Shown here piece by piece: positions 27,204-37,438 of a stretch of 64,000 nucleotides of DNA. The stretch is from Arthrobacter burdickii (lineage in GTDB: Bacteria; Actinomycetota; Actinomycetes; Actinomycetales; Micrococcaceae). The position numbers and the translations under genes were made by a program. A model generated the notes under the pieces. The model was not told the origin of the DNA. It did no database searches and saw nothing but the letters and a program-made list of their open reading frames with translations. The DNA is taken from assembly GCF_030433645.1 (NCBI RefSeq), contig NZ_JAROCG010000001.1, positions 1,736,001 through 1,800,000 of the forward strand, in the 5' to 3' direction. Every line of letters begins with the position of its first letter. Position 1 is the stretch's first letter.

Positions 27204-28892
27204 TCAGGCGTCGACGACGATCGCCGTGACGACCGGCTGGCGGTTGTAGTACCGGCGCATCCAGTTGGCCGTGGCCCGCTCGATGATGTCCTCCGGGTCC
27301 TGGCGGCGTCCGCCCTGACGGTTCGACGCGGAATCGCGGAGTGCCTTCTCCACGGCGGCCCCGGCCTTGTCGAGGTCCCCGTCGGAGCAGGAGAAGCCCT
27401 TGGTGAAGAACTCGGGGGCCTCGACGATGTCACCGTTGTCCGGGTCGATGATCGCGAGGACGGTGACGACGCCCTCCTCGGCCAGACGGCGGCGCTCCAC
27501 GAGGTCCTCCTCGGTGATGCCGCCGACGCTGTCGCCGTCGACGAACACGAGCCCGGCCTCCACCTTGCCCGAGATCGTGGCGCGGCCACGCACTAGGTCG
27601 ACGGTCACGCCGTCCTGCGCGATGACGACATTGCGGGGATCGACGCCGGTCGCGACAGCGATCGCCGAGTTGGCCCGCAGGTGGCGCCACTCGCCGTGCA
27701 CCGGCATGACGTTGCGCGGCTTGACGATGTTGTAGCAGTACGCGAGCTCACCGGCGCTGGCATGGCCGGAGACGTGCACCTTGGCGTTGCCCTTGTGGAC
27801 CACGTTGGCGCCGATCTCCGTCAGGGCGTTGATGATGCTGTAGATGGCGTTCTCGTTGCCCGGGATGAGCGAGCTGGCCAGCAGCACGGTGTCACCCTCG
27901 CTGATGCGGATGGCGTGGTCGTTGTTGGCCATGCGCGACAGGGCGGCCATGGGCTCACCCTGCGAGCCGGTGCAGATCAGGACCACCTTGTGGTCGTCGC
28001 TGCGCTCGAGCTTCTTGAAGTCCACGAGCAGGCCCTGCGGGATCTTGAGGTAGCCGAGGTCCGCGGCGATCGTCATATTCCGCACCATCGAGCGGCCCAC
28101 GAAGGCCACCTTGCGGCGGTGACGCTCGGCGGTGTCGATGATCTGCTGGATGCGGTGGATGTGGCTCGCGAAGCTGGAGACGATGATCCTGCGCGGCGCC
28201 GAGCGGAACGCCGCCTCGATCGCCGGAGCCAGGTCCTTCTCGGAGGTCGTGAAACCGGGGACGTCGGCGTTCGTGGAGTCCGTGAGGAACAGGTCCACGC
28301 CCTCGGCGCCGAGGCGCGCGAAGGCGCCGAGGTCCGTGATGCGGCGGTCCAGGGGGAACTGGTCCATCTTGAAGTCGCCGGTGTGGAGCACCATCCCTGC
28401 GGCAGTGCGGATGGCGACGGCGAGGCTGTCCGGGATGGAGTGGTTCACGGCGACGAACTCGAGGTCGAATCCGCCCATGGTGCGGCGGTCGCCCTCCTTG
28501 ACCTGGATGGTCTTCGGCGTGATGCGGTGTTCCTGGAGCTTGGCCTCGATGAAGGCGAGCGTCAGCTTCGAACCGACCAGGGGGATGTCCGCGCGTTCCT
28601 TGAGGAGGTAGGGGACGCCGCCGATGTGGTCCTCGTGCCCGTGCGTGAGCACCACGGCGACGACGTCGTGGAGCCGGTCGCGGATGTACGAGAAATCGGG
28701 GAGGATGACGTTCACACCCGGCTGGTGTTCCTCGGGGAACAGGACACCACAGTCGACGATCAGCAGCTTGCCCTCGAACTCGAAGACGGTCATGTTTCTG
28801 CCAATCTCACCGATGCCACCGAGAGCGACGATGCGCATGGCTCCCTTGGCCAGTTCCCGTGGTGCTTTCAGTGCGGCAGGTCTTTTATTCAC
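27204..28892 (-). CDS. rnj: ribonuclease J
   Basis: Metallo-beta-lactamase/beta-CASP ribonuclease of 562 aa, active in mRNA decay and 5' processing of rRNA. The zinc motif is VVLTHGHEDHIGG (H84, H86, D88, H89), preceded by GGIGEIGRNMTVFE; the beta-CASP part includes LICTGSQGEPMAALSRM, and KVHVSGHASAGELAYCYNIV with PVHGEWRHLRAN completes the active site. The GTG at 28892 has no clear ribosome site. An internal ATG (MRIVALGG, residue 19) is preceded by GGGAG but too closely. Divergent from guaB. Confidence 0.95.
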   Translation of the reverse strand: MNKRPAALKAPRELAKGAMRIVALGGIGEIGRNMTVFEFEGKLLIVDCGVLFPEEHQPGVNVILPDFSYIRDRLHDVVAVVLTHGHEDHIGGVPYLLKERADIPLVGSKLTLAFIEAKLQEHRITPKTIQVKEGDRRTMGGFDLEFVAVNHSIPDSLAVAIRTAAGMVLHTGDFKMDQFPLDRRITDLGAFARLGAEGVDLFLTDSTNADVPGFTTSEKDLAPAIEAAFRSAPRRIIVSSFASHIHRIQQIIDTAERHRRKVAFVGRSMVRNMTIAADLGYLKIPQGLLVDFKKLERSDDHKVVLICTGSQGEPMAALSRMANNDHAIRISEGDTVLLASSLIPGNENAIYSIINALTEIGANVVHKGNAKVHVSGHASAGELAYCYNIVKPRNVMPVHGEWRHLRANSAIAVATGVDPRNVVIAQDGVTVDLVRGRATISGKVEAGLVFVDGDSVGGITEEDLVERRRLAEEGVVTVLAIIDPDNGDIVEAPEFFTKGFSCSDGDLDKAGAAVEKALRDSASNRQGGRRQDPEDIIERATANWMRRYYNRQPVVTAIVVDA

Positions 28893-30806
<1,914 letters not shown>

Positions 30807-30822
30807 CGCGACCGCGTTCACT

Positions 30823-30847
30823 CAGCCCCTCCTTCCGGGAGGGGCTG
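30823..30847 (+). terminator. terminator after guaB
   Basis: CAGCCCCTCC - TTCCG - GGAGGGGCTG, a 10-bp perfect stem 17 bases after the guaB stop. It ends eight bases before the next start codon, so the downstream ABC gene needs either read-through or a promoter overlapping this hairpin. Confidence 0.8.
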
Positions 30848-30854
30848 ATGCCGT

Positions 30855-32684
30855 ATGAGCGGGCTGTCGCAGCCTGAGGTCACCGCCCGCCGCAAGCTCC
30901 GGCTCGGCCCCTACGCCCGCGCCGTCGGCCAGGTGCTGGTGGTCAGCGCGAAGGCCTCACCCGGTGCGGTCGCGATGAAGGTGGCCGGTTCGCTCATCTC
31001 GGCTGTCCTCCCGCTGGTCACCACCTATTTCGCCTCCCTGACGACGACGGCGCTCGCCGCCGCCTACGCGGGCGATCCCGACGCCGGCCGCTCCGCCATC
31101 ACATACGTGGTCGTCACGGCCGTCCTCGGACTGCTCTGGGGTTCCTTCACCAGCGTCGACCGCTACATCCAGCAGGTCCTGAGCTTCCGGGTCGGCGCCA
31201 TCGTGGGCGACCGCATGTACGAGCGCTTCCTGGCGCTGGAGTTCTGGCGGTACGACGACAAGGAGACGGTGGACCTCTACGACCGGGCCCGCCGCTTCTC
31301 CGACTCCTACGCGAGGGTCCTCGACCGCATCGCGGCGATCTTCACGCAGCTCGTCTCGGTGGTCCTGGCGATCGGCGCGCTGCTCCTCGTCAGTTGGTGG
31401 ATCGCCCTCATCGTCCTGGTCGCGATCATCCCCAGCGTCTACCTGCAGTTCCGGCTGTCGCGGGAGCAGATGGCGCACTGGAACACCCAGGTGGACTCCC
31501 GGCGGCAGCGGCGCATGATCGAGACGAACCTGATGAAGCCGCAGCACATCGCCGAGATGCGCCTCTACGGGATCGTCCGCTACCTGATGGACCTGCGCTC
31601 CACGCTGCGGGACGCCGACGAGAAGCGGCGGCTGGACTTCCAGAAGCGGTACATCCCGAAGCAGCTCCTCGCGGACGCGGTGCAGTACGGCGCCGAGCTG
31701 CTGGCACTCGTCTGGATCGTCGGGCAGATCATCGCGCGCGCCCAGCCCGTGGGCCAGTTCCTATACGTGCAGCAGATCGTCAGCCGTGCGCTGACCACCG
31801 CGAACAACCTCGTGTCCTCGCTCAGCTCGATCGACGAGGACCTGGCGAACCTCAAGGACTACGAGCAGTTCATGGACTTCCCGCTGTCCACGGCGGCTCC
31901 CGGCCGGTTGGAAGCACCGCCGTCCGCCGTCGAACTCCGCGACATCCACTTCACCTACGCGGGCGGCGAGGCCGAGGTGTTGAAGGGCATCTCCATGTCC
32001 TTCGAGCGCGGCACGCACATCGCGATCGTGGGGGAGAACGGTGCGGGGAAGTCCACGCTCATCCGGGTGCTGGCCGGGCTGTACCAGCCGAGCAGGGGAG
32101 AGGTGCTGCTCGACGGGCGGAACCTGCGGGAAGTCGGTATCGACGACTGGCACCAGCACCTGGCCGTCATGTCCCAGGACTTCCTGCGGTACGAGTTCGC
32201 GACGGCGGCGAACAACATCTACTTCGGCGATGTCCACCGGCCGCGCGACGACGACCGCGTGCTCCGGGCGGCGGAGGATGCCGAGGCGGCGGAGTTCGTC
32301 GGGAAGATGCCGAGCGGCTTCGACAGCTACGTCAGCAACTGGATGGAGGACCCCCGCGGACGGAAAGGCAGCGGACTGTCGGGCGGGCAGTGGCAGCGCC
32401 TTGCCATGGCGCGGAACTTCTACCGGGACGCGCCCTTCATCGTGATGGACGAGCCGACGTCGGCCATCGACGCGCTTGCCGAGCACCGGATCTTCACGCG
32501 ACTGTTCGCCGACCGCTCACGGACGATCATCGCGATCAGCCACCGCCTCGCCACGATCGAGAAGGCGGACATCGTGTACATGCTCGAGGACGGCCGTGTG
32601 GTGGAATCGGGCACGCACCGCGAACTCGTGGCCCTGCGGGGCAGGTACTACCGCATGTTCGAGAGCCAGCTGCCGGACGCCTGA
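30855..32684 (+). CDS. ABC exporter (fused membrane and ATPase domains)
   Basis: Half-size type IV ABC exporter of 609 aa. About six membrane helices fill residues ~35-330 (first: MKVAGSLISAVLPLVTTYFAS). The ATPase domain has Walker A GENGAGKST, signature LSGGQWQRLAMARNF, Walker B FIVMDEPTSAID and the His switch AISHRLATIEKAD. It would act as a homodimer; multidrug or lipid/peptide export are both possible. No ribosome site is evident because the start is only eight bases from the guaB terminator. Confidence 0.9.
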   Translation: MSGLSQPEVTARRKLRLGPYARAVGQVLVVSAKASPGAVAMKVAGSLISAVLPLVTTYFASLTTTALAAAYAGDPDAGRSAITYVVVTAVLGLLWGSFTSVDRYIQQVLSFRVGAIVGDRMYERFLALEFWRYDDKETVDLYDRARRFSDSYARVLDRIAAIFTQLVSVVLAIGALLLVSWWIALIVLVAIIPSVYLQFRLSREQMAHWNTQVDSRRQRRMIETNLMKPQHIAEMRLYGIVRYLMDLRSTLRDADEKRRLDFQKRYIPKQLLADAVQYGAELLALVWIVGQIIARAQPVGQFLYVQQIVSRALTTANNLVSSLSSIDEDLANLKDYEQFMDFPLSTAAPGRLEAPPSAVELRDIHFTYAGGEAEVLKGISMSFERGTHIAIVGENGAGKSTLIRVLAGLYQPSRGEVLLDGRNLREVGIDDWHQHLAVMSQDFLRYEFATAANNIYFGDVHRPRDDDRVLRAAEDAEAAEFVGKMPSGFDSYVSNWMEDPRGRKGSGLSGGQWQRLAMARNFYRDAPFIVMDEPTSAIDALAEHRIFTRLFADRSRTIIAISHRLATIEKADIVYMLEDGRVVESGTHRELVALRGRYYRMFESQLPDA

Positions 32685-32687
32685 CCT

Positions 32688-33203
32688 CCGGCTCTGTCAT
32701 CCTCGTCGCCGTCCCGCCGACGACCGCGTGCAACCTCTGGCGTCCCGCTCCGAAACCTGCTCTCATGGCTCCACAGCGTGATCATCGATTGCGCGCATCT
32801 CGAGGAGCTGTCATGACCGACACGGATGGTCTCGTCGTCGCCCTCCCGGACCGCCTGCAGCGTGCCCGGCTCCTGGTCACCGGAGCCCGGTTCCTGGCAG
32901 TCGTGTCCTGGCTCGGAGTGCTCGCAGTGGTGAGCCTGCTCTCCAGTGGCACGGTGCTCGTGCTGCTGGTACTTCCCCTCCTCATCACGGCCGTCGCTGT
33001 CTGGGCGTCGCGCGCCTCCCGGCAACACCGTCCCGCTCCGCCTCCGGGTCGCGGAGAGGAGAGCGAGGTGTCCGGTCGGACCAGGACGGGACCTGAGGCG
33101 CTCGTCGTCGTGCCCCTCGCCTACGCGGCCATCCTCACCTGGGTGGGATTCGCATCCCTCGCCCTCGCGTCCACCGGCTCCGTCATCCTCGTCGCCGTCC
33201 CGC
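32688..33203 (+). repeat. pair of 30-bp direct repeats
   Basis: CCGGCTCTGTCATCCTCGTC… at 32688-32717 and the same sequence with one change (C for T) at 33174-33203 inside the small membrane protein gene: 29 of 30 identical, 486 bases apart. The first copy begins just after the exporter stop in non-coding sequence. Confidence 0.9.
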
Positions 33204-33277
33204 TCGTCATGACCGTCGTGGCTCGCGTCGCGCGCCGGTATCTGTCGGCGCAGGAAGCGGAGGACGCCTCGAGGTGA
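32813..33277 (+). CDS. small membrane protein
   Basis: 154 aa with two pairs of membrane helices (FLAVVSWLGVLAVVSLLSSG, VLVLLVLPLLITAVAVWA; then LVVVPLAYAAILTWVGFAS, TGSVILVAVPLVMTVVARVA) separated by a basic, Pro/Arg-rich loop. The two halves look like an internal duplication (both read …LASTGSVILV / SSGTVLVLL…). No family recognised. ATG with GAGGAG upstream. A 30-base piece of its coding sequence recurs upstream of the gene. Confidence 0.65.
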   Translation: MTDTDGLVVALPDRLQRARLLVTGARFLAVVSWLGVLAVVSLLSSGTVLVLLVLPLLITAVAVWASRASRQHRPAPPPGRGEESEVSGRTRTGPEALVVVPLAYAAILTWVGFASLALASTGSVILVAVPLVMTVVARVARRYLSAQEAEDASR

Positions 33278-33317
33278 TGCGGGCGCCGGCACCGTTCATG
33301 GGTCGATCTTCCTGCAG

Positions 33318-33347
33318 TCCCCACGAGCGGCACAGTGCTCGTGGGGA
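33318..33347. terminator. bidirectional terminator
   Basis: TCCCCACGAGC - GGCACAGT - GCTCGTGGGGA, 11-bp perfect stem between convergent genes (small membrane protein and nitronate monooxygenase), 12 bases beyond the latter's stop. Confidence 0.8.
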
Positions 33348-33358
33348 GGCTTCCGGGG

Positions 33359-34387
33359 TCAAGGGGTGAGGGCTTCGACGATGCCCGCTGCTGCTCCGGT
33401 GCGGGTGTTGCGGTAGCCGGTGCCGGCCCAGAGGTGCAGTCCCTGCAGATCGTTGGAAGCCGCTGCCGCGGCGCGGAGTGGCGCGGTCATGTAGTGGATC
33501 TGCGGGTAGGCGTGGCCGCTTCCGGGATGGTCATCCATGAACCGGTTCCGCAGTCCGCGGGCGGGCCTGCCCGTGAAGGCCCGGGTGACCTTCGTTTCGG
33601 TGAACGCCGGGTCCTGGAGCGCCGACCGGTGGGCAGGGTTCGTGCCGGCTTCGTCCGCCAGGAGCAGTGCGGTGCCGAGCTGGACGGCGGCCACTCCGGT
33701 GTCGAGGACCGCCCGGACCTGCTCTCGGGTGCTGATGCCGCCTCCTGCGATGAGCGGCAGTTCGACTGCCTTCCTGATAGCTGCGATCACCTCAGGAAGG
33801 GGGTCGGTGCCGGGTTCCTCGGCTGGATCGAAGGTAGCCCGGTGGCCGCCGGCGTCGGGTCCCTGCACGATGAGGATGCCGGCGCCCCGTTCAGCCGCCG
33901 TGCGCGCTTCAGCCGGGGAGGTGACCGTGGCGGCGGTATGGATGCCCATCCGGGCGAGTTCGTGCAGTACCCCCGCGTCCGGGCAGCCGAAAGTGAACGA
34001 CACCACATCGGGCCTCAGATCGCGGATGACTTCGAGCTTGCCGCTCCAGAAGTCGTCGTCCCGTCTGGGAGAGCCCACCCGGGTGCCGTACCGGTCGGCG
34101 TCATGCTGCAATTCCTGCCGGTATGCCTCGAGCTCATCCTCATCGACGTCGTTGGCCGAGACGACGAAGAGGTTCACCCCGATCGGGCCCGTGGTGAGCG
34201 ACCTCGTGGCGGTGATCTGAGCCGAGAGCTGCTGAGGGGTCTTGTATCCGCCGGCGAGGAAACCCATGCCGCCCGTGTTGGTGACGGCAGCAACCAGCTC
34301 CGGTGTGGAAGGTCCTCCTGCCATGGGCGCTCCAATGATGGGTCGACCGATCGGAAACGGCAGCGGTACGGGATCGAATATGTTCAC
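33359..34387 (-). CDS. nitronate monooxygenase / NPD-family flavoprotein
   Basis: FMN-dependent TIM-barrel enzyme of 342 aa that oxidises nitronates (and related substrates) with O2. Features: PIIGAPMAGGPSTPELVAAVTNTGGMGFLAGGY at the N-terminus (FMN shelf), VSFTFGCPD, LIVQGPDAGGHRATFDP with the catalytic-site GGH, and IAGGGISTREQVRAVLDTGVAAVQLGTALLL for phosphate binding. The GTG start has GGAGG seven bases upstream and lies 14 bases after the P450 stop, so it is the second gene of a P450-NMO operon. Confidence 0.93.
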   Translation of the reverse strand: MNIFDPVPLPFPIGRPIIGAPMAGGPSTPELVAAVTNTGGMGFLAGGYKTPQQLSAQITATRSLTTGPIGVNLFVVSANDVDEDELEAYRQELQHDADRYGTRVGSPRRDDDFWSGKLEVIRDLRPDVVSFTFGCPDAGVLHELARMGIHTAATVTSPAEARTAAERGAGILIVQGPDAGGHRATFDPAEEPGTDPLPEVIAAIRKAVELPLIAGGGISTREQVRAVLDTGVAAVQLGTALLLADEAGTNPAHRSALQDPAFTETKVTRAFTGRPARGLRNRFMDDHPGSGHAYPQIHYMTAPLRAAAAASNDLQGLHLWAGTGYRNTRTGAAAGIVEALTP

Positions 34388-34401
34388 GGCACTGCCTCCG
34401 G

Positions 34402-35667
34402 CTAGGAGCTGCTCCGGCGGGCATGGGGTTCAGCACTTACCCGCGGGGTGAGGACGAAGCGGCTTCGAGGGAGTGCGGGAAGCCGGTTCAGCGGGATGGA
34501 CAGATCCTGGGCCGGGATCAGGAAGTCCGTGGTGGCCAGCAGCCGGGTTGCCCGCTTGAGCAGTTCCACCGTGCTCCATTCTCCTGGGTAGCGGTGCCCG
34601 TGGCCGTGGGGGCCGGCACCCTGGGCGATCAGGGTGTGAGGCTGTTCCTCCCAGGTCCAGCCCCGGAAACGCTCCGGTTGGAAGCTTCCCGGGTTCTTCC
34701 ACAACCGGCGGTCATGGCAGGTGCCGTAGAGGTCCAGCATCACCCAGTCGCCTTTCGCGAACGGGTGGCCGTGCCAGGTGAATGGCTCACGGGCATGGCC
34801 GGCCACCGAGGGGAAGAACGGGTAGTAGCGGCGTACTTCCTGCACGAACGGCTCAAGGTCCGCTTCCTGCCCCGCGGCGAAGGCGGCTTTCCACGTCGGG
34901 TGCTCCTCCAGGGCGACCGCCGCGAAGACGATGAACCGGGCCACCGCCACTGTCGGACGCAGGACGTTGATCAGCTCGATCGCAGCGGTCGGAGCAGGCA
35001 ACAGATTCCCCTCCGGGTCGCGGTGACGGGCGAACACGTCGGCGGCCGTGCCGCCGGCTACGACCAGAGCACCCGATCGGATCCGTTCGATGATGGAGGT
35101 GGCCCAGCGTTCCGTGCCCATCCGCCGGAGCCGGGCGTACCAGTTGGGCGGGCCGAACCGTGGCGCATTGTCGATCATGAGCCCGAACTCCCGCGCGCGC
35201 CGGCGCACCTGGTGCTCCGGCAGCGGGATGCCGGCCCAGGCGCAGACGGTGCGGGTGAGCATTTCCCGGACCGCATCGTGCAGCACGATCTTCCGCTGCG
35301 CCCGCCAGCGCGTCTGGGCGTCGTTCCATTCGGATTCGAACAGCTCCCCGAGCCGTGCCATTGTAGTGGGCGTCATCAGTGAGAGGAACGCGTGGTGGCG
35401 GTGCCGATGCGCCTCATCGTCGAGAAGTTGGACCGAGCCCCGGTCCTGCAGCAGATGCTGCGCCGACGGTGGCAGCGCCCCGACGCGAGTGAACCGGTCT
35501 CGGCCGTAGAACATCTCCGCGGCCTCCGCGCCACGGACGAAGGTAATCGGGCGCAATGCCATCCGGCTGGTGAACAGGTCCGTGCCCAATGCATCGCAGC
35601 GGGAGGAGATGAACGGGTAGCCCTCGCGCAGGAACGGAATCGTACTGTCAAACGGAACACGGTTCAC
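34402..35667 (-). CDS. CYP152-like P450 peroxygenase with axial Cys replaced by Tyr
   Basis: Cytochrome P450 of about 421 aa (GTG start behind GGAGGG; a TTG five codons upstream gives 426) that aligns along its length with fatty-acid peroxygenases P450-BSbeta / SPalpha as I remember them. Shared landmarks: EGYPFISSRCD, SVQLLDDEAHRHRHHAFLSL with the active-site Gln, LINVLRPTVAVARF with the Arg-Pro pair that binds the fatty-acid carboxylate, EVRRYYPFFPSVAG (ExxR), LDLYGTCHDRRLW and PERFRGWTWEE. In the heme loop the expected GHRCPGEW reads GHRYPGEW: codon TAC at 34590-34588 where TGC would be needed. Without thiolate ligation normal P450 chemistry is unlikely; it may be inactive or a Tyr-ligated heme enzyme. 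Confidence 0.9.
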   Translation of the reverse strand: MNRVPFDSTIPFLREGYPFISSRCDALGTDLFTSRMALRPITFVRGAEAAEMFYGRDRFTRVGALPPSAQHLLQDRGSVQLLDDEAHRHRHHAFLSLMTPTTMARLGELFESEWNDAQTRWRAQRKIVLHDAVREMLTRTVCAWAGIPLPEHQVRRRAREFGLMIDNAPRFGPPNWYARLRRMGTERWATSIIERIRSGALVVAGGTAADVFARHRDPEGNLLPAPTAAIELINVLRPTVAVARFIVFAAVALEEHPTWKAAFAAGQEADLEPFVQEVRRYYPFFPSVAGHAREPFTWHGHPFAKGDWVMLDLYGTCHDRRLWKNPGSFQPERFRGWTWEEQPHTLIAQGAGPHGHGHRYPGEWSTVELLKRATRLLATTDFLIPAQDLSIPLNRLPALPRSRFVLTPRVSAEPHARRSSS

Positions 35668-35847
35668 GGGCCCTCCGACCAACGCAGTGTCAGTTCACGT
35701 GGTCGGCAGGCTACCACCGCTTGTCCCCTTTGCGCCGTTGCACATCTGAGGCGAGCCGGAGGCTTTTGTTGCTCCTTGACCCACCCGCCGCATGCTTGGC
35801 AGGTTTGTTTAGTAAGCAGACTGATCAATCACGGAGGGAAGGAACTG
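35668..35847. other. divergent promoter region
   Basis: 180 bases between the P450 and decarboxylase starts. It is noticeably richer in T and A than the flanks (TTTGTTTAGTAAGCAGACTGATCAATCACGG near 35808-35838). The ACTGATCAAT stretch contains a TGATCA palindrome and could be an operator. No regulator gene is adjacent. Confidence 0.45.
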
Positions 35848-37308
35848 ATGGACCAGAACGAGACCCCCGTCCTGACGGCCCTGGCCGAACACCAGAAGCT
35901 GGACCGCTACGGCTTCACCCCGCCGGCGCACCGCCAGGGCCGCGGCGTGGACCCGCGCGTGCTCGAGGTCCTGGGTGAGCAGAGCTTCCGGTCCGATGTG
36001 CTGGCCAGTTCGGGACTGGACGACAGGAAGACGTCCAACGGCTACCTGCAGCGGGCGCAGGACCTCATGGCGGACGCTGTCGGGGCGGACCAGACCTTCT
36101 TCTCCACCTGCGGCAGCTCGCTGTCCGTGAAGGCGGCCATCCTCGCCGTCACCCACGGCGAGGGTGAGATCCTGATCGGCCGGGATGCCCACAAATCCGT
36201 GGTGTCGGCCCTGGTCCTGGGTGGCCTGCAGCCGCGGTGGATCCGTCCCAGCTGGGACAACGAGCTCAAGCTCGCCCACCCGCCGACACCGCGGGAGGTG
36301 GAGGCGATGTGGGAGAAGTACCCCGACGCGTCCGCCGCGCTCATCGTGAGCCCGACGCCGTACGGAACCTGCGCGGACATCGAGGCGATCGCGAGGATCT
36401 GCCATGACCGCGGCAAGCCGCTGATCATCGACGAGGCGTGGGGAGCACAGCTTCCCTTCCATTCCGACACTCCTACCTGGGCGATGTCCGCGGGCGCCGA
36501 TGTCTGCGTCGTGAGTGTCCACAAGATGGGCATCGGTTTCGAGCAGGGCTCCGTCTTCCACCTCCAGGGCGACCTCGTGGACCCGATCCGGCTCGCGCAC
36601 TGCGCGGACTTCCTCGCGACCACCAGCTCCAGCACGCTGATCTACGCGGCGATGGACGGGTGGCGGCGCCAGATGGTCCAGAACGGGCACGACATGATCG
36701 AGCGCACCCTGGCCCTGACACGCCGGGTCCGGGAACAGATCGAGGAACTGCCCGGCCTGCACGTGCTCGAGGAGGAACTCACCTCGCACGAGGCCTCGAA
36801 GGACCTGGACATCATGCACATCCTCGTCGACGTCTCCGGCCTGGGCATCACGGGCTACCAGGCCCACGACTGGCTGCGCGAGAACTGCCTGCTCGACTTC
36901 GGCACCACGGATCACCGCCGCTTCGAGATCACGATGTCCATCGCCGACGACGAATCAACCGTGCAGCGGCTGATGGACGGCCTGCGCCTGCTCATCGACG
37001 CGGCACCGGACTTCCCTGAATCGCCACCCGTCCTCATTCCCGACGAGGGAGAACTCGACCTGGAGACTGTGATGCTCCCCCGGGACGCCTTCTTCGGGCC
37101 CGTGGAGGACATCCCCGTCGAGGAGTCGGTCGGCAGGATCGCGGCGGAATTGGCCACACCGTACCCTCCGGGCGTCCCGGTCCTCCTGCCGGGGGAGCGC
37201 ATCAACGAAGCGGCCGTGAAGTACCTGCGCAGCGGGGTCGAGGCGGGGATGGTCCTCCCCGATCCCGGCGACGCTTCGCTGAAGACCGTCCGCGTCGTCA
37301 AGGAATAG
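35848..37308 (+). CDS. Orn/Lys/Arg decarboxylase family protein
   Basis: PLP-dependent fold-type I decarboxylase of 486 aa (SpeA/YaaO-like short form). PLP features: FFSTCGSSLSVKAAIL (phosphate loop), LIGRDAHKSVVSALVL (His stacking on the cofactor), LIIDEAWGAQLPFH (Asp to the pyridine N), SVHKMGIGFEQGS with Schiff-base K226. The C-terminal domain ends in PPGVPVLLPGERINEAAVKYL, matching the family's PPGIP.L.PGE motif. Likely makes agmatine, cadaverine or putrescine; the substrate cannot be fixed from sequence. ATG with GGAGGGAAGGA upstream. Confidence 0.93.
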   Translation: MDQNETPVLTALAEHQKLDRYGFTPPAHRQGRGVDPRVLEVLGEQSFRSDVLASSGLDDRKTSNGYLQRAQDLMADAVGADQTFFSTCGSSLSVKAAILAVTHGEGEILIGRDAHKSVVSALVLGGLQPRWIRPSWDNELKLAHPPTPREVEAMWEKYPDASAALIVSPTPYGTCADIEAIARICHDRGKPLIIDEAWGAQLPFHSDTPTWAMSAGADVCVVSVHKMGIGFEQGSVFHLQGDLVDPIRLAHCADFLATTSSSTLIYAAMDGWRRQMVQNGHDMIERTLALTRRVREQIEELPGLHVLEEELTSHEASKDLDIMHILVDVSGLGITGYQAHDWLRENCLLDFGTTDHRRFEITMSIADDESTVQRLMDGLRLLIDAAPDFPESPPVLIPDEGELDLETVMLPRDAFFGPVEDIPVEESVGRIAAELATPYPPGVPVLLPGERINEAAVKYLRSGVEAGMVLPDPGDASLKTVRVVKE

Positions 37309-37359
37309 CGGCACCAACGGGAGCGGACGGTTCGCCCGTCCCGTGTCCGGCCCGTGTGC

Positions 37360-37394
37360 CCTCCGGTCGCATCGCTGACCGATGCGGCCGGAGG
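37360..37394 (+). terminator. terminator after the decarboxylase
   Basis: CCTCCGGTCGCATCG - CTGAC - CGATGCGGCCGGAGG: a 15-bp stem with one G-U pair, 51 bases after the stop and well before the DUF2254 gene. Confidence 0.75.
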
Positions 37395-37438
37395 CACCGG
37401 GGGAGCCTGGCTGATGACTCGTTGGATCAGAGGAGGAT

